From the NCBI GenBank assembly GCA_965283955.1, contig CBDIQW010000001.1:2604001-2668000 (forward strand): 64,000 nucleotides of DNA, in the 5' to 3' direction. The position numbers and the translations under genes are program-made. The notes under the pieces are model-generated. The model did not search any database, was not told the origin of the DNA, and saw only the letters and a program-made list of their open reading frames with translations. Numbering within the stretch: position 1 is the stretch's first letter; each line of letters opens with the position of its first letter. Origin of the DNA: Emticicia sp965283955. GTDB taxonomy: Bacteria > Bacteroidota > Bacteroidia > Cytophagales > Spirosomataceae. Positions 1 through 9,903 of the stretch are shown piece by piece.

Positions 1-283
1 CTGCCCCAAAACCATGATTAATGACCGAAAGTGGTGCAAAATCCTCTTTCAAGGTTTTCCAAAGTCTGATACTCGAACTTCCGTAGAAAATCGTTTGTCC
101 TTGTAGTTTTTCTAAGCTAATTTCGGCATCTTTTTTCTCATAATTCACAATTTCACTTTCGAGTCGGTCGATTTTATAATCAACTTCATCGGGCGGTGCA
201 ATAGGCGTGTAGGTTAAGGTGCGTTGGCAAGCGATGGTAAGTAAGCACAAGAAAATAGGAAGAAATAAAGTCTTTTTTATCAT
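1..283 (-). CDS. SGNH/GDSL-type hydrolase lipoprotein, 3' part cut by window edge
   Basis: An open reading frame runs from an ATG at 283-281 leftwards off the window. The first 94 codons read as an exported lipoprotein: basic start MIKK, a hydrophobic core and a lipobox-like LTIAC with Cys at about residue 17. After a charged linker comes FYGSSSIRLW and then INHGFGA at the window edge. In the SGNH/GDSL acylhydrolase family (PF13472-like) this is block I, with the nucleophile serine in the GSSS/GDS motif, leading towards the conserved Asn/Gly block. Such proteins hydrolyse ester or acyl bonds on sugars or lipids at the cell surface; the substrate cannot be told. The gene is divergent from anmK. 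The catalytic Asp-His block lies outside the window, so activity cannot be judged. Confidence 0.75.
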   Translation of the reverse strand, partial: MIKKTLFLPIFLCLLTIACQRTLTYTPIAPPDEVDYKIDRLESEIVNYEKKDAEISLEKLQGQTIFYGSSSIRLWKTLKEDFAPLSVINHGFGA

Positions 284-432
284 GAGTTTTGTCCAGGTTG
301 AATTTATTATAGAAAAATAGATTATCAAAAATACAGAAAACACTATTGGTTTTCTAATTTATTATCGTTCAAATCGCAAGAAATCAAATCTTGTAAAACT
401 AATAATCTTTTTTAATCGTGTCTAAAATGATT

Positions 433-440
433 TAGCTTTG
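433..440 (+). promoter_or_regulatory. Bacteroidota-type -7 promoter element upstream of anmK
   Basis: TAGCTTTG matches the Bacteroidota -7 consensus TAnnTTTG and ends 19 nt before the anmK ATG. No clear -33 TTTG is visible at the expected spacing, only a T-rich run at 407-413. The element lies in the 176-nt divergent gap between the SGNH lipoprotein gene and anmK. Assignment rests on consensus and position only. Confidence 0.4.
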
Positions 441-459
441 TATTCAAAATATAGACATA

Positions 460-1665
460 ATGAATCAAAACATCGACAAACTTTATAAGATTGCTCAAAA
501 AGAAGAAAGATCGATAATTGGCTTAATGTCAGGTACTTCGATGGATGGGCTTGATGTGGCACTATGCAAATTTCGAGGCAGTGGCGGAGATACCGAAGTA
601 AGCATTGTTGCCTTTGAAACGGTGAGTTTTGATGAAGAAATTAAGGACGAAATCCGAAAGGTTTTTGCCAAATCAACCATTGATTTTCAACAATTATGCG
701 TGCTGAATCCTTGGATTGGGAACCTTCACGCTGAAATCATTAACGATTGCTTAAAAAAGTGGAATATTTCAGCTGAAAACGTTGACCTAATCGCCAGTCA
801 CGGGCAAACAGTTTTTCACGCTCCAAAAATCCTACATGGACTCGAAAAATTCCCGAACGCTACACTACAAATTGGTGATGGCGACCACATTGCCGTAAAA
901 ACAGGAATTATTACTCTATCGGACTTTCGTCAAAAACATTGTGCAGCAGGAGGTGAAGGAGCCCCACTGGCAGCTTATGGCGATTACTTGATTTTTTCAA
1001 AACGCAATGAAAATCGCATCTTATTAAACATGGGAGGAATTGCAAATTTTACGTATTTAGCAGGAAATCTTGATGCAAATGAGGTTTTTGCAACCGATAC
1101 AGGCCCTGGAAATACATTGATTGATGCGTATGTAAAAAAATATTTTGGTTTACCTTATGATGAAGATGCGAAGATTGCAAAAAGAGGGGCAGTAAATCAA
1201 GACTTACTTATGGCATTGAAAAATAATGATTTCTTTTCAAAACCGTCGGGCGGCGTTCCGCTTCCAAAAACAACTGGTCCCGAATTATTTAATCTCGAAT
1301 ATTTGAGAAATGCCCAAGAAAAAAGCTCAACACATGAGCTTTCGCACGAAGATATTTTGGCCACGTTATGCCGTTTTTCAGCCGAAACTATTGCAGAAGC
1401 AATTTTACAATTTAAATCAGATTCTTACAAAGTTTACGGAAGCGGCGGAGGTGTGCATAATCCTTTAATTATGAGTAATTTACGAGAAGTTTTGCCAAAT
1501 TTCGATTTCCAGAAAACCGATGATTTAGGTATTTCTGGCGATGCTAAAGAAGCGGTTTTGTTCGCAACTCTTGCCAATGAAGCCATTGCGGGCGGACAAA
1601 CAGATTTTGGTTCACGGAAAGGTGTTCCGAGTGTTAGTATGGGAAAAGTTTCGTTTCCTAATTGA
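460..1665 (+). CDS. anmK: Anhydro-N-acetylmuramic acid kinase
   Basis: This cytoplasmic enzyme opens the 1,6-anhydro ring of anhydro-MurNAc and phosphorylates it to MurNAc-6-phosphate in cell-wall recycling. The 401-residue protein has the family hallmarks: GLMSGTSMDGLD (about residues 21-32, phosphate/ATP loop of the ASKHA fold), SHGQTVFH, the MGGIANFTYL block and ATDTGPGNTLID with the catalytic aspartate region. Length is close to the usual 370-400; the extra ~20 N-terminal residues look like a normal lineage extension. The gene appears monocistronic, divergent from a lipoprotein hydrolase and followed 87 nt later by a secreted esterase-like gene. NamZ, at 11.8-13.1 kb, releases MurNAc from peptidoglycan, so the window carries two wall-recycling steps. 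Confidence 0.95.
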   Translation: MNQNIDKLYKIAQKEERSIIGLMSGTSMDGLDVALCKFRGSGGDTEVSIVAFETVSFDEEIKDEIRKVFAKSTIDFQQLCVLNPWIGNLHAEIINDCLKKWNISAENVDLIASHGQTVFHAPKILHGLEKFPNATLQIGDGDHIAVKTGIITLSDFRQKHCAAGGEGAPLAAYGDYLIFSKRNENRILLNMGGIANFTYLAGNLDANEVFATDTGPGNTLIDAYVKKYFGLPYDEDAKIAKRGAVNQDLLMALKNNDFFSKPSGGVPLPKTTGPELFNLEYLRNAQEKSSTHELSHEDILATLCRFSAETIAEAILQFKSDSYKVYGSGGGVHNPLIMSNLREVLPNFDFQKTDDLGISGDAKEAVLFATLANEAIAGGQTDFGSRKGVPSVSMGKVSFPN

Positions 1666-1752
1666 TTTTTGCCACATTTGTATAATCTTTCATAAGCGAA
1701 ACATCAGTCTATTTCGTTGGATTAGAAATAGCCTGAGTAAAACTTTACAATA

Positions 1753-3659
1753 ATGTTACCAAAACTGATAACCAAAAGACACGCCTTCTTTTTAAGTATG
1801 CTGTGTATTTTTTCATCTAAAGCCTTCTCTCAAATTGCCATTTCACACCCAGTTGAGCGAATGATATTTCAAAGAAATAATTCAAATCAAGCTCAAATTA
1901 ATATTGCTGGCACTTATTATTCGGCAATTGATAGAATTGATGCAAGAGTTGTTGCACAGCAAGGGGGTACAACTACGGCATGGACTACCATACAAACAAA
2001 TCCAAATAACGGTTATTTTTATGGCACACTCACCGCAATAGGTGGTTGGTATAGTTTAGAAGTAAGAGCCTATAAAAACAATGCCCTGATTGATACCAAG
2101 ACTATTCAAAAAGTAGGTGTGGGTGAAGTTTTTGCAATTGCTGGACAGTCGAACGCACAAGGAGGAGCAGGCGTAAGCACGCCTGCTACTGACGACCGTG
2201 TGAATTCAATTAATTATAGCGACAATCTGACTGACTATAACAGATTACCGATTGGATTCTCAAAAATGGTTGGTGATTCGGGAAAAATAGGCCCTTTTCA
2301 TTATGTGCCTTGGGCATGGGGAAAATTAGGAGACTTGCTGGCGAGTAAATTAGATGTTCCGATTTTATTTTATGGAGCAGCTCACGGTGGCACTTCAAGC
2401 GAAAACTGGAGTAAATCGGCTCAAGGGTTGCCTTATAACGGAGAAAGTTGGAAACGCCAAGATTTAGGGCTCCATATCGTGCTTTAGAAAACAGTGTGGC
2501 TTATTATGGGAGTCTGACAGGGCTACGTGGTATACTTTGGCATCAAGGAGAGAGTGATCCCGAAACTTTTCTGGTACCATATTATGAGAATGTCAAAAAC
2601 GTAATCAATAAAACCCGCGAAAATGCTGAACATAATAGTTTGGCATGGGTTATAGCAAGAGTTTCAAGAAACCCTAACCCACATGATGGTCCAATCCTTG
2701 GCCAAAATACCCTTATTTCTGGCTTCAATAATGACCCTAATCTCACACCTGTGCCTAATGTTTTTGCTGGACCTAACACTGATAACATTCATGGCTCGGA
2801 GAATAGAACAGACGGCATTCACTTTGATACTTATGCTGGACAAATTGAGTTTGCCAATGCGTGGAACGCCAGCCTTGATAATACTTTTTTTACTACTTCA
2901 ACACCCATGATGGCTTCTCCCCTACTGGCAATCTCATTGACTTGTAATTCTATAAACCCTTCTGCACCGATTTCGTTGAATGTACCTGCTGGTTATAGCA
3001 AATATGCGTGGTCGAATAGACAAAATACTGTTCAAGAATCCGTTGGATTTAATTATAGTGGTTGTTGTCAATATACAAATATTCCGCCTGCTGGTTACGA
3101 AAATCTTAATTGGAGAACTCTGGATAGTGTTGCTACTATTAATGTTTCGGCCGCAAGAATAGCAGCTAATGTAAGAAAAGTATCAAAAAAAGTTCTTTTC
3201 AGTCCAGTTATTGATTTGACAAGTTTTGCATTGGCTACAAATCCATCTTTTACAACTTCGGCTACCCAGATAAGACCAAACGAAAATCTAACGCTAACTG
3301 GGGCAAACTGCAATGGAAGTTATATTTGGTCAACGGGAGCGAGTGTAAATCCGCTTACTTTTGCACCTACTGCAACAGCAGCTTATACAGTTCAATGCAA
3401 AACTTTACATTGCATAAGTTCTGCTTCTTCGCCACAGTCTGTCATTGTTTCTTCTTGTTTTCCGAGTAATTTATCTTTGAATGGATCTGTGAATACGGCC
3501 GAATCGGCTTATGAAAGTAAACAGTCGATTCAGAGTAACCAGATTATTCAGTTAAGTGGCAAAATTGATTATAATGCCAAAACTAAAGTAGAGCTTCTAC
3601 CAGGTTTTGAAGCAAAATCAGGTGCAGTTTTTAAGGCTTTTATTTTGGGGTGTGATTGA
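1753..3659 (+). pseudogene. Secreted sialate O-acetylesterase-like (SASA) protein, split by a frameshift
   Basis: Two overlapping reading frames, 1753-2487 (244 aa) and 2448-3659 (403 aa), are halves of one protein. The first starts with a signal peptide (cleavage near AFSQ, residue 27) and carries block I, GQSNAQG, with nucleophile Ser133. The second carries the family block WHQGESD and the acid/base block DGIHFD, then ends in an Ig-like region and a short C-terminal '3-coathanger' beta domain (ending GCD) typical of secreted Bacteroidota proteins. The frames differ by one missing base. Adding one A to the AAA run at 2452-2454 gives a continuous ESWKTPRFRAPYRALEN. The intact product would deacetylate sialic acids or acetylated glycans outside the cell. 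Either the gene is inactivated or the base is an assembly error; all catalytic blocks survive, which favours error or very recent decay. Confidence 0.8.
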
Positions 3660-3704
3660 TAAAAGTCCACAGTCGATAGACGACGGTCAACAGTGTACGG
3701 CAAT

Positions 3705-3738
3705 AAAAAGGAGTTTTTCGCATGAAAAACTCCTTTTT
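3705..3738. terminator. Bidirectional intrinsic terminator
   Basis: A perfect 15-bp stem (AAAAAGGAGTTTTTC paired with GAAAAACTCCTTTTT, loop GCAT) is flanked by A and T runs on both sides. It lies between the esterase-like gene and the convergent ppc gene and can end transcripts from either side. Confidence 0.85.
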
Positions 3739-3757
3739 TACTAACTATATAAGAACC

Positions 3758-6313
3758 TTACGCTGAATTTCTACTAGCATTAATATTTCCAAACAACGAA
3801 CGAGTTACCATTTTTTCGTAAACTAAACGAGTTTTTTCGTCGGTTGTTTCTTCGATTTTCTGTAAAGCATATTGCTGAATTGTGAGCAAAGGCAACACAA
3901 TATGTTCACGATAATTGATTGATAACTTACCAAGTTCTTCCGATTCCATCAAAACTTTTTGTCCCGAAACCAAAAGCATATTTTTTACAGTCAACAAATA
4001 CTCTTCGTAGAGAATTTTCCAAAAATCGCCATATTCTGGGTCATTTTTCATATAGTTTGTGAGTGGAAAATAGGTTTTTGTTAATGCCATCATGCTATTT
4101 TCCATCAAAGTCTTGAAGTAAAGCGAACTTTGGTAAAGCGATTTCAAATCTTCCAAACGACCTTCTTCAATTACTTTTTCTAAAGCCGAACCAAAACCAA
4201 AATATCCTGGCACATTTTGTTTTAATTGACTCCACGAACCTACAAACGGAATCGCTCTTAAATCAGAAAGCATCAATTTTTTACCCGAACTACGCTTACT
4301 TGGACGGCTTCCAATATTAGTCAAACCATAATATTTAAGTGGACTCTTATTTTCGAGATATGATACAAACAATGGGTGTTCTTTCAATTCAAAATACTTT
4401 CTTACGCCTTCTTCGCCCAATTCATCAATCAAATTGCGTTCTTTTTTATCAATAATTGACCTATCATCTTGGAAAACATCGTTGATAATTCCTGCCGAAA
4501 TCAATTGCTCAAAATTATACATCGCTTGAGCTCTTGAGCCGTACATTGAAGTAATAGTTTGCCCTTGAATAGTAATCTGAATTTCGTTATTAGCAATCGT
4601 TGGGCCTTGCGAAGCATAAAACTGATGAGTTTTTCCACCTCCACGAGCAGGAGGACCTCCACGACCATCAAAAAACATTACTTCTATTTGATTTTTCTTC
4701 GATACTCTTGAAAGTTTTTCCTTTGCTTGATAAATCTCCCAGTTTGCCTTCACATAACCGCCATCTTTCGTTCCATCCGAAAAACCAAGCATAATTGTTT
4801 GCTGATTTTTGCGAAGAGCCAAATGATTTTTATAATATGGCAACTGATAAAGTGCCGACATCGTAGCTTGTGCAGCATCAAGTCCTTCGATTGTTTCAAA
4901 GAGTGGCATCACATCAACGTTCACTTCTTTCTCTTTGTAACCACAGAATCTGAATAGTGCCAAAACTTCTAACACCGAAAATATCGAAGTCGAATTACTA
5001 ATAATATAACGATGGCAAGCTCTTTCGCCATTCAATGCTTGTATTTCTTGAATTGCTCTTACGGTCTTGAATGTGTCTTTTGTGAGGGCTTCTTCAAAGT
5101 CATCTTCATTAATTAAAAGCTCTCTTTCAGTCAAGAAATGTAGTTTTTCAGCATGTGTCCATTCAGAATATGGCTTCGGTGAAATCGCATATTTTTGGTT
5201 GATTTCCTCCATTACTTTTTCGTGAATACTGCTATCTTGGCGAATATCCAAGCTGGCAAAATGCAAACCAAAAAGCTTAACTTGCTGGATAAATCTATCA
5301 AAAAGGTCTAAGAAAATCGAATTGTGCTTTGTGATAAGTAATTCACGAACTTCATACAATGATGTCAATAATTCATCAAGTGTTAAGTCATTTTTCAGAC
5401 CGTTCATGTTGGTATAAATACGATTACTGATTTTGGTCAATAATGGCATGATACCTTTGAGAGTCAGACGACGACAAACGATTTTGAAATCATTATAATA
5501 ACATTTCAAGATGCTTGTGCGTAATTCTTGCGAAACTTTCTTTGAGATTTCGGCAGTTACGAACGGATTTCCGTCACGGTCGCCACCTGGCCAAAAGCCA
5601 AGTTCGAGAACTGGACTAAAATCTTGTACTTCGTTTTGAAGATAAGTATTAATTTTTTCATGAATTTCGCCAATTACTTGATAGTAAACATGGCGAAGGT
5701 AGAATATAATACTTTGAGCCTCTTCGAGAGGTGTAGGTTTCTGGTCGTTTATAAATGGCGTTTTTCCGAGTTGTTGAAGCAAAGCATCAATTCCGTTAAT
5801 ATCATTTTTCGGGATAAGCTCCTCCAAATCTTGAATGATACGCAAGACACTATTTGGGTAAAATTGAGTTGGGTGTGCCGTAAATACTACACGAACCTTA
5901 AAGTTCTTGAGTTTTTGCTTTACTTCTTCAAGCTTATTTTGCTGAACCGCCAAATCAAGCGTACTGAGCAAAGTACCTTTTCCGTTGAGTGGCGTAAGTT
6001 TTTCAAAAGCAGAATCTTCGATACTATCAAACAAAACAACCTGACGCTCAATGTAAGTAATGAAGCGAAACAACAAATCAATTTTCTCTTTTTCGTCTTT
6101 AATCGTTGTGTATTGACTAAAGAAAGAATCAATGATTGTTTTGGGGTCTTTTCCTTGTTCAAAACCAACTTCGGATAAATCGTGCAGAAAAGGCATTAAC
6201 TGACCAATCTTAGCCATTTTATCGTAAGGCAATCTCGAAAAAAGCGTGTTAAATACAAGGTATTTATTATGAACCTCTTGTGTAAAAACCGATTCGATAG
6301 AATTTTTTGGCAT
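3758..6313 (-). CDS. ppc: Phosphoenolpyruvate carboxylase
   Basis: This 851-residue cytoplasmic enzyme carboxylates phosphoenolpyruvate with bicarbonate to oxaloacetate, refilling the TCA cycle. Visible hallmarks are the active-site FTAHPTQ (His147), the PEP-binding loop GFSDGTKDGG and the glycine-rich FDGRGGPPARGGG. The C-terminus NINASRNSA resembles the family's conserved Asn-Gly-ending tail. Length fits bacterial enzymes (about 850-930 aa). It stands alone, convergent with the esterase-like gene and divergent from the cysteine desulfurase, with its own 3' terminator. Anaplerotic CO2 fixation is often discussed in rhodopsin-bearing Bacteroidota because light-driven ATP can support it; the rhodopsin at 46.7 kb makes this relevant, but no regulatory link is seen. 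Confidence 0.96.
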   Translation of the reverse strand: MPKNSIESVFTQEVHNKYLVFNTLFSRLPYDKMAKIGQLMPFLHDLSEVGFEQGKDPKTIIDSFFSQYTTIKDEKEKIDLLFRFITYIERQVVLFDSIEDSAFEKLTPLNGKGTLLSTLDLAVQQNKLEEVKQKLKNFKVRVVFTAHPTQFYPNSVLRIIQDLEELIPKNDINGIDALLQQLGKTPFINDQKPTPLEEAQSIIFYLRHVYYQVIGEIHEKINTYLQNEVQDFSPVLELGFWPGGDRDGNPFVTAEISKKVSQELRTSILKCYYNDFKIVCRRLTLKGIMPLLTKISNRIYTNMNGLKNDLTLDELLTSLYEVRELLITKHNSIFLDLFDRFIQQVKLFGLHFASLDIRQDSSIHEKVMEEINQKYAISPKPYSEWTHAEKLHFLTERELLINEDDFEEALTKDTFKTVRAIQEIQALNGERACHRYIISNSTSIFSVLEVLALFRFCGYKEKEVNVDVMPLFETIEGLDAAQATMSALYQLPYYKNHLALRKNQQTIMLGFSDGTKDGGYVKANWEIYQAKEKLSRVSKKNQIEVMFFDGRGGPPARGGGKTHQFYASQGPTIANNEIQITIQGQTITSMYGSRAQAMYNFEQLISAGIINDVFQDDRSIIDKKERNLIDELGEEGVRKYFELKEHPLFVSYLENKSPLKYYGLTNIGSRPSKRSSGKKLMLSDLRAIPFVGSWSQLKQNVPGYFGFGSALEKVIEEGRLEDLKSLYQSSLYFKTLMENSMMALTKTYFPLTNYMKNDPEYGDFWKILYEEYLLTVKNMLLVSGQKVLMESEELGKLSINYREHIVLPLLTIQQYALQKIEETTDEKTRLVYEKMVTRSLFGNINASRNSA

Positions 6314-6619
6314 TATTTTTCAAGTATTTAAGGTTTTGACAAGCAAAATACGCAAAAACATACTGCATTATGGCACTTTAACCGAATAAAGTTTGGATTT
6401 TCTTGGAAAAATTAAAATTTTTCAAAACATAAAACAAAAATTTAAGTATAGGCATAAACGAAAGTAATTAGCCATGAAGAAAAAGAGTATTAATGACTAA
6501 TCTTTTTTATACGCAACGTTGTTTAGTAAGTAATAAGTTTTGATGATACATTTACAAGATTATCCATTCATGTGTCTAATCTTTGTTTTTACTTTGCACA
6601 TATTTAGAAAAAAGAATAA
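6314..6619. other. Divergent intergenic region, ppc / cysteine desulfurase
   Basis: This 306-nt AT-rich gap separates two divergently transcribed genes and should hold both promoters. No exact TAnnTTTG is present near either start; the closest rightward candidate is TTACTTTGC at about 6591-6599, 20 nt before the desulfurase ATG. I see no RNA gene, strong hairpin or small ORF with coding character. Confidence 0.5.
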
Positions 6620-7780
6620 ATGAAGTATCCAATATATATGGATTACAACGCCACCACTCCTCTCGATAAACGAGTGTTGGAGGCAATGATGCCATATCTA
6701 ACCAATCACTTCGGAAACGCAGCCAGTCGCTCGCACGCCTTTGGCTGGAAAGCTGCCGAAGCAGTTGATATTGCTCGTCAGCAAATTGCGGACTTGTTAG
6801 GTTGTACATCTAAAGAGATAGTTTTTACGAGCGGAGCAACCGAAGCCGTTAATTTGGCAATCAAAGGGGTTTTTGAAGCATTGCGTCATAAAGGAAATCA
6901 CATTGTAACTGTAAAAACCGAACATAAAGCAGTTCTGGACACTTGTCAGCATTTAGAAAAGCTGGGAGAATATCCATTCGGGGCAGAAGTAACTTACTTA
7001 GATGTTGATAAAGAAGGGAATATATCATTAGAATGTCTCGAAAAAGCCATCAAAAAAGAAACAATTCTGATTTCTGTCATGGCGGCCAATAACGAAACTG
7101 GTGTAATTTACCCAATCAAGCAAATTGCGGAAATTGCACATAGACATAACGTTTTATTTCATTCCGATGCTACGCAAGCAGTTGGAAAAATCCCAATAAA
7201 TGTACTGGAAGATGAAATTGATTTGCTTAATTTTTCAGGACATAAACTTTATGGGCCAAAGGGTGTTGGAGCTTTATACATCAGAAAAAAACTCAATATT
7301 GTAGCCCAACAAGATGGAGGTAAACACGAACGAGGAATGCGTTCGGGTACACTCAATGTTGTAGGAATTGTAGGTTTGGGCGAAGCAGCAAAGATTTGCC
7401 AAGAAGAAATAGATGCAGAAATAAAAAGGCTTTCTGAATTAAGAAACAGGCTCGAAGCAGGAATTTTAAAGCAAATTTCAACGGCCAAATTGAACGGAAA
7501 TCGACAAAACAGATTACCAAATACAACAAATATAAGTTTTGGCAAAATTGATGGCGAGCAGCTATTGATGAATCTCAACGAAATTGCGGTTTCTAATGGT
7601 TCGGCTTGTAATTCTGCCTCAACCGAACCGAGTTATGTGCTAAAAGCAATGGGTCTTGATGATGAATCAGCTTATAGTTCGGTTAGGTTTAGTTTGGGAA
7701 GAATGACTCAAGAAGGTGATATTGATTTAGCCATCGAACACGTAGTGAACGTCGTAGAAAAAATGATAATTGCTCATTGA
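6620..7780 (+). CDS. iscS: Cysteine desulfurase, IscS/NifS class
   Basis: This PLP enzyme takes sulfur from cysteine and passes it on as a persulfide for Fe-S clusters, thiolated tRNA or molybdenum cofactor. The 386-residue sequence shows the group I (IscS/NifS) layout: DYNATTPLD at the N-terminus, TEHK with His102 over the PLP ring, MAANNETG, SDATQ (Asp183 and Gln186 hold PLP), the Schiff-base lysine in SGHKLYGPKG (Lys209), GMRSGTLN, and the persulfide cysteine in SNGSACNSAS (Cys330). The next gene, 38 nt on, is an XdhC homologue. In Rhodobacter capsulatus the NifS4 desulfurase works with XdhC to sulfurate molybdenum cofactor, so this copy may serve that role instead of general Fe-S assembly. 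No iscU or isc regulator is adjacent. A shared transcript with xdhC is likely. Confidence 0.92.
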   Translation: MKYPIYMDYNATTPLDKRVLEAMMPYLTNHFGNAASRSHAFGWKAAEAVDIARQQIADLLGCTSKEIVFTSGATEAVNLAIKGVFEALRHKGNHIVTVKTEHKAVLDTCQHLEKLGEYPFGAEVTYLDVDKEGNISLECLEKAIKKETILISVMAANNETGVIYPIKQIAEIAHRHNVLFHSDATQAVGKIPINVLEDEIDLLNFSGHKLYGPKGVGALYIRKKLNIVAQQDGGKHERGMRSGTLNVVGIVGLGEAAKICQEEIDAEIKRLSELRNRLEAGILKQISTAKLNGNRQNRLPNTTNISFGKIDGEQLLMNLNEIAVSNGSACNSASTEPSYVLKAMGLDDESAYSSVRFSLGRMTQEGDIDLAIEHVVNVVEKMIIAH

Positions 7781-7818
7781 AAATTGACAATTAAAAAATG
7801 CCTTTTTACAGAATATAC

Positions 7819-8931
7819 ATGAAAGAAATCAAGCAAATTACGGAAGCCTATCTGAATATAGATTTTAGTAAAACTAAGGCCGCTCTGGCAACAGTTGTGA
7901 GAGTTGAAGGTTCATCATATCGTCGTACAGGTGCAAGAATGTTGGTCTTAGAATCGGGCGAATGGATTGGAGGAATAAGTGGTGGATGCTTAGAAGGTGA
8001 TGCGTTGAAAAAGGCACGTTTGGCGATGTCGCAAAACAAGGCAACCTTAATTACTTATGATACTACCGACGACGACCCTTACCAAATTGGGGTTGGACTT
8101 GGCTGCAACGGCATCATTGATGTATTGATTACGCCACTTGACCCACAAAATCCAAATAATGCTGTCCAACAACTCCAAAGTTGCATCGACCAACGAACGC
8201 CTAATTTAGTTGTTACCGTGACAAGTATCAATAAAGCACATTCAGACATTGCTTTGGGCGAAGTTTTTAGGTTTGACAACGATGCTCATTTCGACGAAAT
8301 TTTTCCGATAAATGCTTTGAAAGAAAATATAAAAATAGAAATAAAAGAAGCATTAAACGCCACGAAATCAGTTTCAAAAGAATATATTTTAGAAAATGGT
8401 ACGAAGCTAACACTTTTTCTGGAAGTGATTCCGCCTGCCATACAACTGTATGTTTTTGGTAGTAATTATGATGTTTATCCGATGGTGCGAGTAGCAAAAG
8501 AGCTGGGCTGGCGAGTGATTTGTATCTGTAATCCTACCAAGATGCACGCTTCGCTCTCAGAAATGGCTGATGCTGTTGTTCCAAAAGACTATCAACCAGA
8601 AATTGATAATTTCACAGCAGCTATTTCAATGTGTCATGATTACGAAACCGACTACCGAAACCTGCAAATGTTACTAAAAACCGACATCAAATATATTGGT
8701 CTTTTAGGACCTAAAAAACGTACAATAAAAATGTATGATAGAATGGCCGAAGAAGGCATTTCTCTAACAGCCGAACAAAAAGAACGAATTTACAGCCCTA
8801 TTGGCTTAGATATTGGTGCAGCAACGCCTGAAGAAATCGCCCTTTCGGTTTGTGCCGAAATTCGTGCATTTTTCTCAGGAAGAGATGGAAATCGACTAAA
8901 ATTTAGACCCAAACCCATTTATGAAAATTAA
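7819..8931 (+). CDS. XdhC/CoxI family molybdenum-cofactor maturation protein
   Basis: XdhC-type proteins bind molybdenum cofactor, protect it during sulfuration and hand it to xanthine-dehydrogenase-family hydroxylases; they are not part of the final enzyme. The N-terminal CoxI-type domain includes VRVEGSSYRRTGARM and the glycine-rich GGISGGCLEGD. The C-terminal XdhC Rossmann-like domain contains LYVFGSNYDVYPM, YIGLLGPKKR and PIGLDIGAATPEEIA. An in-frame ATG at 7798 adds seven residues (MPFYRIY), but 7819 (MKEIKQI) aligns better with usual family starts, so I chose it. It follows the cysteine desulfurase closely and precedes moeA by about 1 kb, forming a cofactor-maturation neighbourhood. No molybdoenzyme subunit is in the window, so the client enzyme is unknown. 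Confidence 0.9.
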   Translation: MKEIKQITEAYLNIDFSKTKAALATVVRVEGSSYRRTGARMLVLESGEWIGGISGGCLEGDALKKARLAMSQNKATLITYDTTDDDPYQIGVGLGCNGIIDVLITPLDPQNPNNAVQQLQSCIDQRTPNLVVTVTSINKAHSDIALGEVFRFDNDAHFDEIFPINALKENIKIEIKEALNATKSVSKEYILENGTKLTLFLEVIPPAIQLYVFGSNYDVYPMVRVAKELGWRVICICNPTKMHASLSEMADAVVPKDYQPEIDNFTAAISMCHDYETDYRNLQMLLKTDIKYIGLLGPKKRTIKMYDRMAEEGISLTAEQKERIYSPIGLDIGAATPEEIALSVCAEIRAFFSGRDGNRLKFRPKPIYEN

Positions 8932-8989
8932 TTTTGTTCTTAGGGCTAATGGTCATACTTTTGTCGAATATTTTTGCTAAAACTGACCT

Positions 8990-9726
8990 ATGACCGCTAA
9001 TTTTGTTACATTTTATTTGATATTAGTACTTATTACAGCCCATTCTTTCAATTTCTTCCTGTAGCCACTTATCTGAAATGGGACGAAGTTTTACTGGCAA
9101 AAACCCTTAATCAAGCACCAACTATTTTTTTGTTAGGCTACTTGATTTTTCCTCTCAGCAAAGAAAAAAGAAAAGTGATTTGTCTTTTAATATTATTTCT
9201 AATTAGTTGTATTATTCCTGAAATCTATCATTACATTATTCATCAAGATAATCAATTTGTGGTTATTGTCAGCAATAATATTATTTCTTATTGCATACTC
9301 GGAAGCATATTTTTAGGTAGTAAATCCTCTTTTGATAAAATTTCAAAAAATGTTTGGATGACTGCTATTGGTTCTTTCCTACTGACAATTACTTCCTTTA
9401 GTTTTTCGGCAATCAAAATCTTTCAATATTATCTTCCAAGCAGACCATTGGGCTTTTTTATTGTCATAGCCTTCATGGTCATTGCTTCTTTAATTGTATT
9501 TTTTAGCTTTTTGACACTTTCACCTTTTAAGCGAGCTTGGTATGAAATTGTCTGTGGAACAATATTTTTAGTTGTGGTCGATATTTATGTTTACACTTCC
9601 CTTTTTATCTTTAATGGGCCTCCTGAGCACCTTTTTACATACGGTAAAGTACTTTTTTCTGTTGGACTTCTACTATTAGTTGACGGTATTTTACGTCTGA
9701 AAAAAGCTACTTTGTCATATCTTTAA
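8990..9726 (+). pseudogene. Multi-pass membrane protein, broken by an apparent frameshift near 9052
   Basis: An ATG at 8990 opens MTANFVTFYLILVLITAHSFNFFL and stops at 9062. A second frame, open from 9001 to 9726, has no ATG near its start but reads on as FLPVATYLKWDE and then a membrane protein with about seven hydrophobic segments. The two fit end to end if one T is added to the TTT run at 9052-9054 (SFN-FLPVATYLKW). The joined protein of roughly 245 residues would have about eight membrane spans and short loops. I do not recognise the family; a YhhN/lysoplasmalogenase-like topology was considered without a convincing motif. A shorter version starting at TTG 9130 is the alternative reading. 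It sits between the desulfurase-xdhC pair and moeA on the same strand, but no role in cofactor maturation can be inferred. Confidence 0.55.
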
Positions 9727-9903
9727 TTGTACTAAGCTTCTTTTGCTTAAACTTTCAAGTATTCATATTTATTAAGAATTGTGTTTTGCATAATTTTAAA
9801 CAATAGTTCTTTGTGGGCGATTTGAAAGAGGTGATTTTGAAATTGAAGGTTTGAAAATTAGTGCTAAATACTTCGTAAATTGCCTGAAATTTTAGATAAA
9901 ATA

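Noticed and set aside
1541..1753. 70-residue frame overlapping the end of anmK
   Set aside because: Shares most bases with the conserved anmK C-terminus and has no coding character beyond it.
5624..6178. 184-residue open frame antisense to ppc
   Set aside because: It is the complement of conserved ppc codons, has no plausible family features and no promoter; antisense shadow.
7249..7578. 109-residue frame antisense to the cysteine desulfurase gene
   Set aside because: Lies fully within the conserved PLP enzyme and reads as serine/proline-rich shadow sequence.
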